The translations under genes and the position numbers were made by a program. This document shows positions 23,600 through 35,966 of a DNA stretch of 64,000 bases, piece by piece. The stretch covers positions 5,952,001 to 6,016,000 of the forward strand of contig NC_060020.1 of the NCBI RefSeq assembly GCF_021134715.1. The letters are read 5' to 3'. A model generated the notes under the pieces. It ran no database searches, was not told the origin of the DNA, and saw nothing but the letters and a program-made list of their open reading frames with translations. Numbering within the stretch: position 1 is the first letter of the stretch; each line of letters opens with the position of its first letter. Source of the DNA: Daphnia pulex. Its lineage: Eukaryota > Arthropoda > Branchiopoda > Diplostraca > Daphniidae.

Positions 23600-24682
23600 A
23601 TCGATCAATCTTGTATTTCAGCAATCTTTCTACACATCCAGAGAAATACTTCATAACTTCGGTGTATAGGTCGGAGCAGCGTAAGTAGTGGTGACTTAGT
23701 CGGGAGAATTGCTGGTGTAATAATACGTATACATTTAAGTTTGGTAGTAGTTTGGAGCAGGGGAATGCTTAAAATCCCCGATGTAGTATACCAGGCAGCG
23801 TACGTGGTTGCGTAATAGGCGGCTTTTTCGGTGTAGTACTTGGGGGCTGTGGTGTTGTAGCTAGGTCTAGCGTAGATCGTGGTGTAGTAGACTGGAGCAC
23901 CAATGTAGTGTTTCAGTTCAACGTAGCACGAAAGAGCAGCTTCTGTGTAGCAAGTTGGGACTGCGTAATACTTGGCCGCCTCAGTTGTGGTTGTGTAGAT
24001 CGGGGCAGAGTAATACTTAGCCACTTCGGTGTAGTATTCAACCGTTTTGGTGGAGTAATCAGCGGGAGCCTCGGTGTAGCAGCTGGGAACAGATTAGTAC
24101 TTGAAAATAGGTTCAATAAGTAGATAAGAACAGAGTAATACTTAGAAGCCTCGGATGTGGTAAGATGGGGCAGCATGCGTAGTCAAGTGTCTCCGTCCCC
24201 TTGGTGGTGTAGTAACTCGGGGCAGAGTAATACTTCAGGGCGTAGTGACTCACAGCGTAGACATCGACACGCAGAGTTATACTTCGGGATTCGGTGTTGC
24301 AGCTCGGGGCATCATGAATTGTGGTGTAACACTCTTGAGCCTTGGTGGTGTAGAAACCGGTTGTTGCGTATGTTGTTGTTGCGTAGTAAGGCGGCGGCGT
24401 TGTGGTTTGGCATCCGACATACCCAGGAAACATCAGTACACCAGAGGTCGATCCAGCCTTAAACGATACAACACCCAACAGCGACGCCGTAGTTAACTAC
24501 ACAGTAAACAAATTCAAACATAAATATTCAATAAAAACTTGCAAATTAACCAACAGAAAATAATCGGCATTAATAGAAAACTCCCATGTAAAGACAGAAT
24601 ATTTACCCATGGTTGCGGTGAAGAAGGCAGATGGTGAGTGGGCTGCAGTTGTTGCCGTGTCGGAGATGCTCACTCGACTGAT
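23600..24682 (-). pseudogene. Tyrosine-rich secreted repeat protein pseudogene, copy 3 (unit A)
   Basis: The start region is at 24607-24610 (ATGG followed by a GTAAAT donor). The next exon begins near 24495 and, read with the other copies, implies an ancestral signal peptide followed by PPPYYATTTYATTGFYTTKA-type repeats. The repeat reading moves through three frames across 24480-23605 and meets a TAA near 24097, so the copy is broken. An initiator-like ATCAGTCGAG is at about 24675-24684. The same breaks are seen in unit B, so the gene was already dead when the segment was duplicated. Confidence 0.7.
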
Positions 24683-24870
24683 TTTCCTTCGCGTTTTCTC
24701 TCTCCTTTTGTACGATTTTTTTGCTCACCCTCTCCTCTAAAGCTTGCGGTTATTGTACCTGCTTGATAATAATGCAAAACGTCCGTCCTCACCCAACCTC
24801 TACACCGCTGCATGACACGTTTTTCTCCGTGACCTTCGAGTGTGACTGTCCTTTCCTTCTGCAGGTTGAC
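24683..24870 (-). promoter_or_regulatory. Promoter of tyrosine-rich copy 3
   Basis: This minus-strand block lies upstream of the initiator-like ATCAGTCGAG and is similar over about 170 bp to the plus-strand block at 14400-14590. A TATA-like GTACAAAAGG lies about 30 bp from the start site. Confidence 0.45.
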
Positions 24871-25031
24871 GTTGCTGCGGATATTGCTAGGGATTTATTG
24901 AACATACTGAGATCCCTCAGGGACATCTATTACCAACAACTTTAAATAGTTTAAAACTCTTCACAAAAATTGACTGCAAATTAACCTCTTAGAGCTTAGA
25001 GTATCAATGACGATTCGCCAGGATCCAGCTC

Positions 25032-25253
25032 TTAATCCGCTTCTCCTGCCACCAAAACGTCGCAAAAGGCGAGTTGCAAACAGCTAGCGTCAACTCCATC
25101 GTCGGCCGTATATACAAAATTCGCCACCATTTCTTTCTGAATCTGTTATAAAGAATAAACAATCATTGGAAATTGATTCAAAATGAAATAAAAATATTTC
25201 TTCTTACCTCCTGCTTTAAACCTATGGTGTAAAGATGCATATCCTTTACAATC
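25032..25253 (-). CDS. Unrecognised exon pair, unit A
   Basis: On the minus strand an exon ending IVKDMHLYTIGLKQE at a GTAAGA donor (25208-25253, start uncertain) joins in phase to exon 25032-25142. The second exon begins IQKEMVANFVYTADDGVDAS and ends FCDVLVAGEAD before TAA. It has good splice sites and protein-like composition. The family was not recognised and no 5' part was found. It is matched in unit B at 29718-29939. Confidence 0.4.
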
Positions 25254-26281
25254 CTTTATCTTTCATCTCTTTCGTGAGATTTTGATTTGGTACAACTCCT
25301 TGATAGGGACTCTACAAAACCAATTAATTGTCTGTCAACATAAATGTACACCACAATAATGGCAATTCTTATAATTCAAGAATACACAATATCAAGAGTT
25401 TCAAAAATCTTACTCAACAAATTTGTTGCTCATGTTCTCGGATTGGCTACAGATGATTTTGTTGAAAGATGTGGAACTTTAACACATATTGACTTATGTG
25501 TCGACTGGAGATTGCAATTCATGCTATTCCTATTTCCAGGCGATAGGCTACACTGTTTCTGGAAAGACAATGTTTGAGTTTACTTCATCAATCCCAGTCA
25601 CACTGTACTTAAGAGGCTTAGAATTTTACTTACTTGACTTTAATTTGAGCTGATGTCCCTATAAAAAGACAGGAAAAACTATTGTTCTAGCACTTTTATC
25701 AGCATAAAGAATTTGAATATGATTCTTCTTCTTCGACATTCATTGCACGGACTCAAATTTAATAAAAACTCATCTTCTACGGTTTCACAATCTATCTTTA
25801 TTTTGTCGTTTCACTCATCAGTCTGTTTCAGGACAAATCTACTACGCCAATGTTTTTATTGTTCAAGACTTCAAGCAGAAGAACAAAAAAAAGTACTACT
25901 ACCCCCATACGCAAAAAGAAGCCTCTACTCAATTATTCGCAGCGCAAGTTGCAGTTGCAGAAGCTCTGCCTCTGGCTCTGCTAGTCTGCTTTCACAGCTG
26001 AGTTTTGTTCTCAGAGACTCAGACTGTCTTCACTCTTCAGAGTTCGTTCCATGACTTCAGATTTCGTCCTTTGTTGCTAATTTGTGAGGCTACTGATTAT
26101 ATCTCAGTGGTATTGAAGGAGAAGTAAAGAAAAACTTTTCTACCTAAACATTTTGTGTTTATCTCAGACTACATAGTCTGTTATCCTACTTTGTTTATGT
26201 GTTATTGAATTTGGAATAATTTCCTTGATTAGTGGTAAACTCATTTCTTTTACTCATGATTAATTATCTTTTCAGATTTGT
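25254..26281. other. End of unit A and junction DNA between units
   Basis: 25254-25720 belongs to the duplicated unit and has open frames that I could not assign. 25721-26281 is unique AT-rich DNA between the units with no supportable gene. A TTTTCAG acceptor-like site at about 26271-26277 could lead into the RING exon of unit B. Confidence 0.4.
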
Positions 26282-26314
26282 AAAAGCTATTGGTTTACTT
26301 TTCAAAGCCATACA

Positions 26315-27228
26315 ATGCGTGTACAGTGTGCTGTCTGTTGGGATCCCTTTTGTGACTCTGATTTTGTCATGGCTCCACGATGTGGACACTTGTTCCACAA
26401 CAAATGCATTCAACAATGGCTTGGGTAACACCTTTAATACAGTTTTCTTGTTGATATCCTTAACATCTTTTTCCTTAAATGTACAGTACCCATAGAGATT
26501 GTCCAACCTGTCGTCAAGCCTCTTCAATTAGAGAACTTCGAAGGGTATTTTTGGATTCTGTTGAAGTGGACCCTGCCGACCTACAACTTAAACTGGATGA
26601 AATGTCAAGGTAGTGAATAATATAAGCTAACATTTAAAGCTTTGTTTCAAAGTTTAATTTCCATAGGGAACTTAACACTGAAAAACAACTCAAGCAGTTT
26701 GCCGACGAAGAGTTAAGAAAATGTCGAAAGCTTCTTAGCACTTCCCGCCTTGAACTTAAGAAAACCAAGAATCAATTGAAGAAGAAAGTGGACTCTGAAG
26801 ATCTTCAAAAGAAGTTGGAAGAAATGACCAGGTAGTGAATAATATAAGCCAACATTCAAAACTTTGTTTCAAAGTTTAATTTCCATAGGGAGCGTAATGC
26901 TCAACTACAACTAAATCAGTTTGCCGACGAAGAGTTAAGAAAATGTCGTGTACTCCTTATCACTTCCCGCCTTGAACTTAAGAATGCGAAGAAGGAATTG
27001 AAGGAACAATCCAGCTTGGCAGAAGCGGAAAAAGCAACATTAAAAGAGAAGCTTGAGGCCTTTACGGAGTCGATCTCATCGCCGAGTGGTGATCCTCCCC
27101 ACTCTGCGCTATCGCAGTTTAAAAAAATGAAATTCGATCTGGTACCGTCAACAAGCGGAGGATGGGTTACTACCAAAAAGGTAAATGGGTGGATCATCAC
27201 ACCAGGTTCCTCCAGTTCATCAAGTTAA
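26315..27228 (+). CDS. RING-H2 / coiled-coil E3 ligase-like protein, copy B
   Basis: Exons 26315-26424, 26487-26609, 26667-26831 and 26889-27228 join in phase to 245 residues. The RING-H2 ligands are Cys5, Cys8, Cys23, His25, His28, Cys31, Cys42 and Cys45, all present. A coiled coil follows, then a tail with PPHSALSQFKKMKFDLVPS, GWVTTKKVNGWII and a final Ser run. Exons 3 and 4, with their preceding introns, are clearly duplicates of each other. As in copy A the nearest family I can name is TRAIP/no-poles; ubiquitin-ligase activity is inferred from the finger only. This longer copy is probably closer to the ancestral form. Confidence 0.75.
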
Positions 27229-27946
27229 TCACTGTAAGGCACTACAAAGAAGAGAGGACAAATGAAAATTAAAGGTAAAAACTTTTTATCATTACTGATA
27301 TAGGATATTTAACGACATTTTAACTGGTGAAATTATTTAATTATTGACTTAATTAAATCTTCGTTTTCGTTTCATTTCGATCGTTCGCCGCCGTTCCATA
27401 AACAGATCCATTGGTGAAACCGATGAGAGGTTGCTGAAATTCAAGACTGATTGCTAAATTCTCGACTCTGAGGTTGTACAAAAATCCTCATCATCCACTT
27501 GTATTGTAAATATTTTCCATCTTTTGCCTGTTCATTTCGTCATGCCAAGTGTGCACTGTCCTCACCGTTTAAGACTATTTAATCAACCCAAGATGCCAAA
27601 GTTCCTGTCTTAAATCGATAATCGATCAATTATTTAATATTCTTCATAAAATACCGTAAGAAATTTATAGCCACGGCGAGCAATTTTTGTAACATGTTCT
27701 GCTAAATTTTTCTAGCTCGATCAGCATAAGAAAAGTATAAAAAATGTGACACGATTTTTCTTGTATACAGATTGGCCGATTTCGTATACTTGAGGATTGA
27801 ATACACAATATGTTGACTTTGAAATTCCTGCCTTATCAATTCATTAAATTACCTTTTTCGAAATCAAGTTTGTTGTAAGAATGATTTGATAAAAAGCTGG
27901 TGGATGATTTGCCTTCTAGCCCATTCATTCTTCTTCACAAGTAAAT
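27229..27946. other. 3' region of RING copy B
   Basis: This is a near-identical counterpart of 22553-23260: AT-rich, with no coding exon seen. Confidence 0.45.
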
Positions 27947-28215
27947 TCACTGTTTTTCGGCAGATTTCTTGAGCTCATTAAATGCTTCCAAGCGTTTAAG
28001 CCATTCGTTCCAATAGTGCTCGCACAGTTTTTTATCTAAAGTTAGAACATCGGCAGGTCGACCGGTTGGATACGCGACCACTAACAAGGCGTTTTCCATC
28101 TGCTAGAATGTAAAAATTTGTAATGTGGAGGTGCAAAGATTAAATTTCCAAAACTGATCATTATTCTAAGTATTACCCTAAGTGGATATCTTTCATCAGC
28201 ATTTATTGCACCAAT
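27947..28215 (-). CDS. Unrecognised two-exon fragment, copy B
   Basis: Exons 28177-28215 and 27947-28099 on the minus strand have the same sequence and splice sites as the unit A copy at 23261-23529. The duplicate adds no new information about function. Confidence 0.4.
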
Positions 28216-28285
28216 CTAATTTGAGCCAATTATCGGCAGGAGGAAAGATACTTGAGGAGAAAATAGAGACATGCACTTGTGATTT

Positions 28286-29368
28286 ATCGATCAATCTTGT
28301 ATTTCAGCAATCTTTCTACACATCCAGAGAAATACTTCATAACTTCGGTGTATAGGTCGGAGCAGCGTAAGTAGTGGTGACTTAGTCGGGAGAATTGCTG
28401 GTGTAATAATACGTATACATTTAAGTTTGGTAGTAGTTTGGAGCAGGGGAATGCTTAAAATCCCCGATGTAGTATACCAGGCAGCGTACGTGGTTGCGTA
28501 ATAGGCGGCTTTTTCGGTGTAGTACTTGGGGGCTGTGGTGTTGTAGCTAGGTCTAGCGTAGATCGTGGTGTAGTAGACTGGAGCACCAATGTAGTGTTTC
28601 AGTTCAACGTAGCACGAAAGAGCAGCTTCTGTGTAGCAAGTTGGGACTGCGTAATACTTGGCCGCCTCAGTTGTGGTTGTGTAGATCGGGGCAGAGTAAT
28701 ACTTAGCCACTTCGGTGTAGTATTCAACCGTTTTGGTGGAGTAATCAGCGGGAGCCTCGGTGTAGCAGCTGGGAACAGATTAGTACTTGAAAATAGGTTC
28801 AATAAGTAGATAAGAACAGAGTAATACTTAGAAGCCTCGGATGTGGTAAGATGGGGCAGCATGCGTAGTCAAGTGTCTCCGTCCCCTTGGTGGTGTAGTA
28901 ACTCGGGGCAGAGTAATACTTCAGGGCGTAGTGACTCACAGCGTAGACATCGACACGCAGAGTTATACTTCGGGATTCGGTGTTGCAGCTCGGGGCATCA
29001 TGAATTGTGGTGTAACACTCTTGAGCCTTGGTGGTGTAGAAACCGGTTGTTGCGTATGTTGTTGTTGCGTAGTAAGGCGGCGGCGTTGTGGTTTGGCATC
29101 CGACATACCCAGGAAACATCAGTACACCAGAGGTCGATCCAGCCTTAAACGATACAACACCCAACAGCGACGCCGTAGTTAACTACACAGTAAACAAATT
29201 CAAACATAAATATTCAATAAAAACTTGCAAATTAACCAACAGAAAATAATCGGCATTAATAGAAAACTCCCATGTAAAGACAGAATATTTACCCATGGTT
29301 GCGGTGAAGAAGGCAGATGGTGAGTGGGCTGCAGTTGTTGCCGTGTCGGAGATGCTCACTCGACTGAT
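28286..29368 (-). pseudogene. Tyrosine-rich secreted repeat protein pseudogene, copy 4 (unit B)
   Basis: This appears identical to copy 3 at an offset of 4686, including the frame changes and the internal TAA. The conserved upstream block continues to about 29556. Confidence 0.7.
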
Positions 29369-29717
29369 TTTCCTTCGCGTTTTCTCTCTCCTTTTGTACG
29401 ATTTTTTTGCTCACCCTCTCCTCTAAAGCTTGCGGTTATTGTACCTGCTTGATAATAATGCAAAACGTCCGTCCTCACCCAACCTCTACACCGCTGCATG
29501 ACACGTTTTTCTCCGTGACCTTCGAGTGTGACTGTCCTTGCCTTTTGCAGGTTGACGTTGCTGCGGATATTGCTAGGGATTTATTGAACATACTGAGATC
29601 CCTCAGAGACATCTATTACCAACAACTTTAAATAGTTTAAAACTCTTCACAAAAATTGACTGCAAATTAACCTCTTAGAGCTTAGAGTATCAATGACGAT
29701 TCGCCAGGATCCAGCTC

Positions 29718-29939
29718 TTAATCCGCTTCTCCTGCCACCAAAACGTCGCAAAAGGCGAGTTGCAAACAGCTAGCGTCAACTCCATCGTCGGCCGTATATA
29801 CAAAATTCGCCACCATTTCTTTCTGAATCTGTTATAAAGAATAAACAATCATTGGAAATTGATTCAAAATGAAATAAAAATATTTCTTCTTACCTCCTGC
29901 TTTAAACCTATGGTGTAAAGATGCATATCCTTTACAATC
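29718..29939 (-). CDS. Unrecognised exon pair, unit B
   Basis: This is the counterpart of 25032-25253: exon 29894-29939 joined to 29718-29828, reading IQKEMVANFVYTADDGVDAS then a TAA-terminated end. The family was not recognised. Confidence 0.4.
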
Positions 29940-32900
29940 CTTTATCTTTCATCTCTTTCGTTTTTTGATTTGGTACAACTCCTTGATAGGGACTCTACAA
30001 AACCAATTAATTGTCTGTCAACATAAATGTACACCACAATAATGGCAATTCTTATAATTCAAGAATACACAATATCAAGAGTTTCAAAAATCTTACTCAA
30101 AAAATTTGTTGCTCATGTTCTCGGATTGGCTACAGATGATTTTGTTGAAAGATGTGGAACTTTAACACATATTGACTTATGTGTCGACTGGAGATTGCAA
30201 TTCATGCTATTCCTATTTCCAGATGATAGGCTACACTGTTTCTGGAAAGACAATGTTTGAGTTTACTTCATCAATCCCAGTCACACTGTACTTAAGAGGC
30301 TTAGACTTTTACTTACTTGACTTTAATTTGAGCTGTTGTCCCTATAAAAAGACAGGAAAAACTATTGTTCTATCACTTTATCAGCATAAAGAACTTGAAT
30401 ATCGAAAGCAGGTGAAACATAACTTTACACAAATGTGATGGGATAATCCTGGGTTGACATTTTGACACGCACGTTTTCTTGACTTGACTGCTTCGCTTCA
30501 ACAACGTGTAGGAGGAATGCCCCCGATAACACAGTACAATCGAGAAACAAAGAAAACTGCGTGAACGGACCTATTTGCTAAATGCTCGCCATAATCAAAA
30601 CCGATATGGTTTGTATACTTCTAATGCAAAGTTGGGTGAATCAGACTCAATGTCTATGGCAGAGTTAACATTTACGTGGCGGTCGTGGCCATCTTTGGCA
30701 TCTTAAGCCATGGTTGAGCATGAAAGATTGAAAGAAGAAAGAACATCGATTGTAACTGGCGGAACGTGCGCATTCTAGTGGCAGTTGCCTTTAGTACTAT
30801 TGGACGATAATAGATGGCCAAGTGTAGCATCAAAACACAAAAAGTCAAGAATCCGCCGTCGTTTTATGTTTTCCAAGTTGGAACAAATCTCCAATGACTG
30901 TCGATTGTTCTTTCATATTACCGAGGCCATTGTATTCAAATTGATAAGCATTGCATAGGCTGGAGGATTGTTAGCGGCTCAGGGCATAAGAAAAACCTTT
31001 GTATTTCTTTACAACTGAAATAAAAAATGTTTAATTGGAGCCACGGCATACACAACACATTAATCGAATAAATCAGTCATCGTCAATCGAAAAAACCAAT
31101 TCCGGCCGTTCCGGCCATCTCATCAGTAGCTCCGTGGTTGGGGACTGTGTGCGTTATTGACTTGGTTGGTGGACCATACTGATAAGTCACTGCTGCTGAT
31201 TTAACCGTCTTAACTCTTTTTAAGTGCTTAACTGCTGATCACCAGCTGCAATTTCCCCTCTCTTTAAGAAGCAATAAAATGCGATAAAAGCTGCTAGGCT
31301 GGCTTTTTTTTTCAAGTTTCTTTTTTTTTTAAATCGTTAAATATTCGGCTTCCTCGTCGGGTGCGATGCAAAGTTTTTTAAAGACTAAACAACAAAGTCA
31401 TGGAATTGATTGAAAAAGTGCTGCCGTTGCGGCAGTTTAAGGTTTTTTCTTGAACCGCACCTATCATTGATTCCCAACATGTAATTACGACTACCTTTTT
31501 TAACTTTTATTAAATGGTAAACACATACATGTATAGCCTGTCTAATGTTGTGTATGTTGTTATTTTTCTGTTTTTTTAGGACGACAGAGAAGAAGAAGAA
31601 GGGTTGGAAGAAAAATATGTTAAGAAAAGAACGAGAAAGAGTAAGAATAAAGTAAAAGAAAGAAATAAAGAGGAGGAAAAGTGGGAGAGGATGAAGAAGA
31701 AGAAGAATAATCAAGATGGCCGAGTTGTTCCTTGACAGAGAAGATATATGCAGAGAGAGAAAGAAAAAATGCCCGGAGGCTTCTTCTTCTTCTTTTAAAG
31801 TCGAAGGGGGGAAAAGGCCGTTCGAATAAACCAGCAACAACTGCTGGGTAGGCGGGCAGCAGTGGCGTGTTTATGGTAATCGTTACACATCCGAACAAGC
31901 CGATAACAAGAACACAGATGCTAATTGTACTCCGGTTGCGAAATATAATACCCATGTTGTGTGATTCATTGTAAACCCGTTTGGTGGTGCTTTTTTTTCT
32001 TTTTGAAGAAAAATATAAAAGACTTAGACTACTACACTACTATCATGCCATTAGACGAACTCGGGTAAATGAGACACACACACAAGCCGCCCGCTCGACT
32101 TTTGTCTTTTTCTATATACGTGTTGAATGATAGAATTTTTCAAGTTCTTTTCCATATCATTAACAATCACCGAGCTGGTTTTTCTTTTCTTCGTTTCCTT
32201 CATTTCTTTCTTTTCGTTTCATGTTGGCTCTTCCATATGTTCGTTCTGGTATTTGAAATGGTGGAATGATAGCGTTGCTGCGTAGCGCTCTTCTGCTGTG
32301 TCCTGGTCGTGTAGCCAAGGCCAAATATCCCGCTGAGAAGATCATTACGCTGCTACATCTATTGTACACCCTCCGAGCAACAAGCTCTCTCTCTCCTTGA
32401 CTACTGAAACATCATTTCGAAATATATATATAAGATTAGTTGTGTATATATTTCCTTTTTCTTTTTTTTCCCGTTTTAGCTCATGGAATTGTTGAGAGAT
32501 GTGTCAAATGGGAAATTCAATTTCGGTCGGGAGATGGAGTATTTCATTCCACCCTAATATCATTTAAATTTAATTGTACTATACACAGTGATAATTCCTG
32601 GCATTCTTTTAGTCATCATTGTGTGCTGGCCAGGCGGCCCTTAAGACAAAGCGAGAAGCCTGCGCTGCTGCTGGAATATCAGTTGGATCAAAAAAAGCAG
32701 AGAGAATCTTCCAACCTTGGCAATTCAACCTTATCTCAAATCCGTTGACTGTCATTGACTTATGATACTCGACGTGAATATCTGTCATTCACGTTCTCCC
32801 CCCCCCCCCCACTTTCATCTCTCTCTCTGCTCGTACTTTTATGTATGAATGTTGGCTGCCTGTCCAAATGTCCAACCCAGCTGTAAACGGCCGTAGGCTA

Positions 32901-33119
32901 GAAACGCAGGCAAGAATACGATACACCTCATCCGCAGCAGCACAGGTAGTAATCTGGAATTTCAAGTAGCGCAGTCTCAGCAGCCTGGACTATCGCAAAC
33001 TAACAGCCCAGGAAAATAAGAAACGACGATTCGAAATCCTTTTTTTTTCTTTTTAGCTCAACACAACGGGCATTTATTTTCCTCCAAAAAGGCCTCACAC
33101 ACAGCAGATATAGAGCCGG

Positions 33120-33140
33120 CACACACACACACACACACAC
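33120..33140. repeat. (CA)n microsatellite
   Basis: An uninterrupted dinucleotide run of about ten units. Confidence 0.9.
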
Positions 33141-34507
33141 ATTGGGAAATGTCGATGAGAAGAATGAAGTCGATTGTTTCCCGCGTGACGTCCCGAGTCG
33201 CATTTTCGCATGACTCTAGCTGATTTTTTGGGGTGATTGCTCTGACATTGACAAACGAGTTGCCATCGACTATGCAGCATTCATAGAAGAAGAGAGAGAG
33301 AGAGAGCCTTTTAGGAGTGCTGTGTGTTGTTGAAGAGAAGAGAAGAAGACGATGGTCGTGTCTTGTTCCTTTGGAAACTCTCTGCGCGCAGTCAGAGGGC
33401 CCCCTCTCGGATTCTTTTTATTTATATATATACCTTTTCATCTTTTTTTTCTCTTTTCTTTTCGGTTATTTCTTGTTTTGTTTCTCTCTTACCTTTTATA
33501 TAATCAGTTGCCGGTATTCCGAAAAAGATTTCAATGAGAATTTTTGTTATTTTTCAAAAAATGAATTTCCGACCTCTTTTTTGTTTTATTTGTGCGTGTG
33601 CTTTTGGTCGACTTGTTCACGAACGGGTTGGCGGCCGTAATTGAAAGGCATTTTGACCATCTCGCCTATCTCACGTAGCTAGCGTAGGGAAGAGAGAAAA
33701 AAAACAGTAGCCCCCATTCAAGCTAAACTTATAATGACTTGGGTCTTTTCGGGTCTAGTTGTCAACATTTGAAAAGCCCCGCCTCCTTACCCTCTCCAAA
33801 GTGCTTGGCACTGATATGTAAACGTGGAAGAAGAGAAAAAAAATAAAGAGATGGGTACGCTTTTATGATGTACCCTTCCGGAAAAAAAAATAAAAAAAGG
33901 TAAAAAGGTAAAAAGATAGTCAATATGATTCATCATACCTGCCTGTTGTTGTTGTTGGCTGTCTGGGGCCCACTGCTGAGATCTGCGCGATGTGCGCTGC
34001 CTCTCGTCGTCGGTCGGGGAATCGGAAAGTAAAAACAAGAAATTCCGTTATGCCCTGAAACCAATCGAAACAAAGGCGATCGTTGTGTTATAGAGGAGGT
34101 GGTGGTGGTATTCTAATGTAAATATAAAAAAATAGTCGAAAATATCTCCGAGCTGCATTTATAACGGTGAGTTGTGCTGCAAGAAGAGAATGAATCTACT
34201 TTTGTCGTGATGCAGTAATGACTTGCAATATGTGTGATGTTATATATATTTCCAAAATCAGACAATTTTAAATCAACCCAAAAATCGGCCATATGCGCTA
34301 TACTCGTCGTTTATGGGATTTAAAAAGAAAAATCCAACGATTTGTTAAAATCACAACAATAAAAGAAACATTTAAAAAACCAATAAAACGCCTATCATAA
34401 ATGGGGGGGGGGATTGTCAAACACACGAGAAAAGTAACGAAAATACTTGCAAACTCGTTGGGTTGCTGTTGTTAAAAGAAAAGGGAAAACAACCAACAAC
34501 CAACCAC

Positions 34508-34526
34508 CGACGACGACGACGACGAC
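34508..34526. repeat. (GAC)n microsatellite
   Basis: Six consecutive trinucleotide units in non-coding DNA. Confidence 0.85.
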
Positions 34527-35937
34527 CAGCCCTTGTTATAAAAAGATGAGTCGTCGTTATAACAATGAGTCAACACATTATTGTTCTTTTTTAGTTATAG
34601 AGACTGGTGGCAGCTTACAACAGAGTCTTTTGGTTAAAACTACAGCCAATTTGTCGGCTTCTAATCATGTGCCAGCTTTACCTTTGTGGGCTACTGTTAA
34701 ATTGTAGTGCCGGGGCTCCCAACAAAATGCTGTTATTAGGGGGATTATTAGTGGCAGCCTCGAGCATCCCTCCATCACGTATTCTGTTACATGCGCTGTA
34801 CTACTACCTACTACTACACGGACATAACACGAACTGCGGAATCCCACTTTTGACCTGTGTTTCTTCTCTCTCTCTCTCTCTCTCTTGCCGTGTCTGTTCT
34901 GCTGTGTGTGTACGTGTGATAATTCATAGGTGTCGGTTGCAGCCTAGCCACCTTATAATTTTCTTCCTTTTGATTATGGGTGAAAGCTGAAAAACTACCA
35001 GTCACGCGAACACGGATCAAATCGCGCGCGCATTCCCTCCCACAACAATTTTGTATCTCTATCCAGTTTTTTGTTTTTCTTTTCTCTTTTTTTGTTTTAC
35101 GTTTGTTGTTTTTTATTTATCTCATTCTGCTTTTTTCCATCTCTCTTCGGACTTCCATGTTGTTTTTGCCCCTTTCCGGTTGACTATTTCTCTCAGGTAT
35201 AGAGCTGAATTAAGCCCCTCTGGCTACGATCCTCCATGTCTTTTTTCTTTCCCCTAACACTTTAAATACCTGCAAATTTTTACAAATGCGTCACGTTCGA
35301 ACCGTTGGGGTCTCCAACAACAACCAGACAAAAAAGTCCTTGGCAATTGTGCACTTGTGCACGTAGACCTACAAGATGTTACACCTTCTTTTTATGTGAA
35401 TAAGATAGTTGATGCAATAACATTGGCCGTCAAATGCGATTCGTTTTTCAGATAAGATGCAACACACGTAACTGATATTTCATGTTTGCCGTCAAGCCAA
35501 ATTCCCGAGGAATAACCTTTTTAATGACACTTTTGGGAAGAAAAGGAAAATTTAAAGCTGCGCGCAAAACTTTAACGACTAATTTTTATGGGACATTTAT
35601 CTCATCGCGCCGTGATAAAGAAATGACTATTCCCCTGTCTTGTTCCATTTTAAACAATCGCCTTGATTCTATGTACCCGGCAATCTCTCGGCAGCAGCGG
35701 CGCGTTCAATTGGGATTATTATATAATATTCATATTGCCGTCGTCGTGTGATGACGATGAAGGCGAGAGAAATTCTTGTAATTATACGCGAGCAGCAGCA
35801 GTAGTCCCGTCGTGTTGTGTTTCTTATTTTTCCAGTTCACGCAATATTGCAGTTATTTCCAATTCAACTGCGCATTCCTCTTGGATGTAGACCACCAGCT
35901 TTGTTATAACTCAAAAAATCAATTTAGTCAAGTATGT

Positions 35938-35966
35938 ATATGTATGTATGTGTGTGTGTGTGTGTG
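35938..35966. repeat. (TATG)/(TG)n microsatellite
   Basis: A short compound run of TATG units passes directly into an uninterrupted TG run. Confidence 0.85.

Larger units (their letters stand above)
21722..25720. repeat. Tandem duplication, unit A
   Basis: This is the first copy of a ~4 kb segment repeated at 26282-30404. It contains a plus-strand RING gene, a minus-strand two-exon fragment, a minus-strand tyrosine-rich pseudogene with its promoter, and another minus-strand exon pair. From the first RING intron onward the two units look almost identical by eye (constant offset of 4686 over 22.9-25.2 kb). The first RING exon is clearly diverged between units. Confidence 0.9.
26282..30404. repeat. 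Tandem duplication, unit B
   Basis: This is the second copy of the ~4 kb segment. It is slightly longer than unit A, mainly because its RING gene keeps a ~140-bp C-terminal coding segment that unit A has lost. Confidence 0.9.

Noticed and set aside
25340-25700. Plus-strand stretch with GYTVSGKT resembling a nucleotide-binding loop, duplicated near 30030-30390
   Set aside because: The loop-like words sit in frames that break within a few dozen codons and no motor or ATPase motifs follow in order. A decayed kinesin-like fragment is possible but cannot be supported.
30460-31000. Coding-like plus-strand pieces after the duplication (for example LPLVLLDDNRWPSVASKHKK)
   Set aside because: They are short, lack splice partners and match no family that I recognise.
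31385-31955. Minus-strand open frames rich in Phe, Leu and Ser
   Set aside because: They arise from a long purine tract read in reverse and have the composition of simple repeats, not of a membrane protein.
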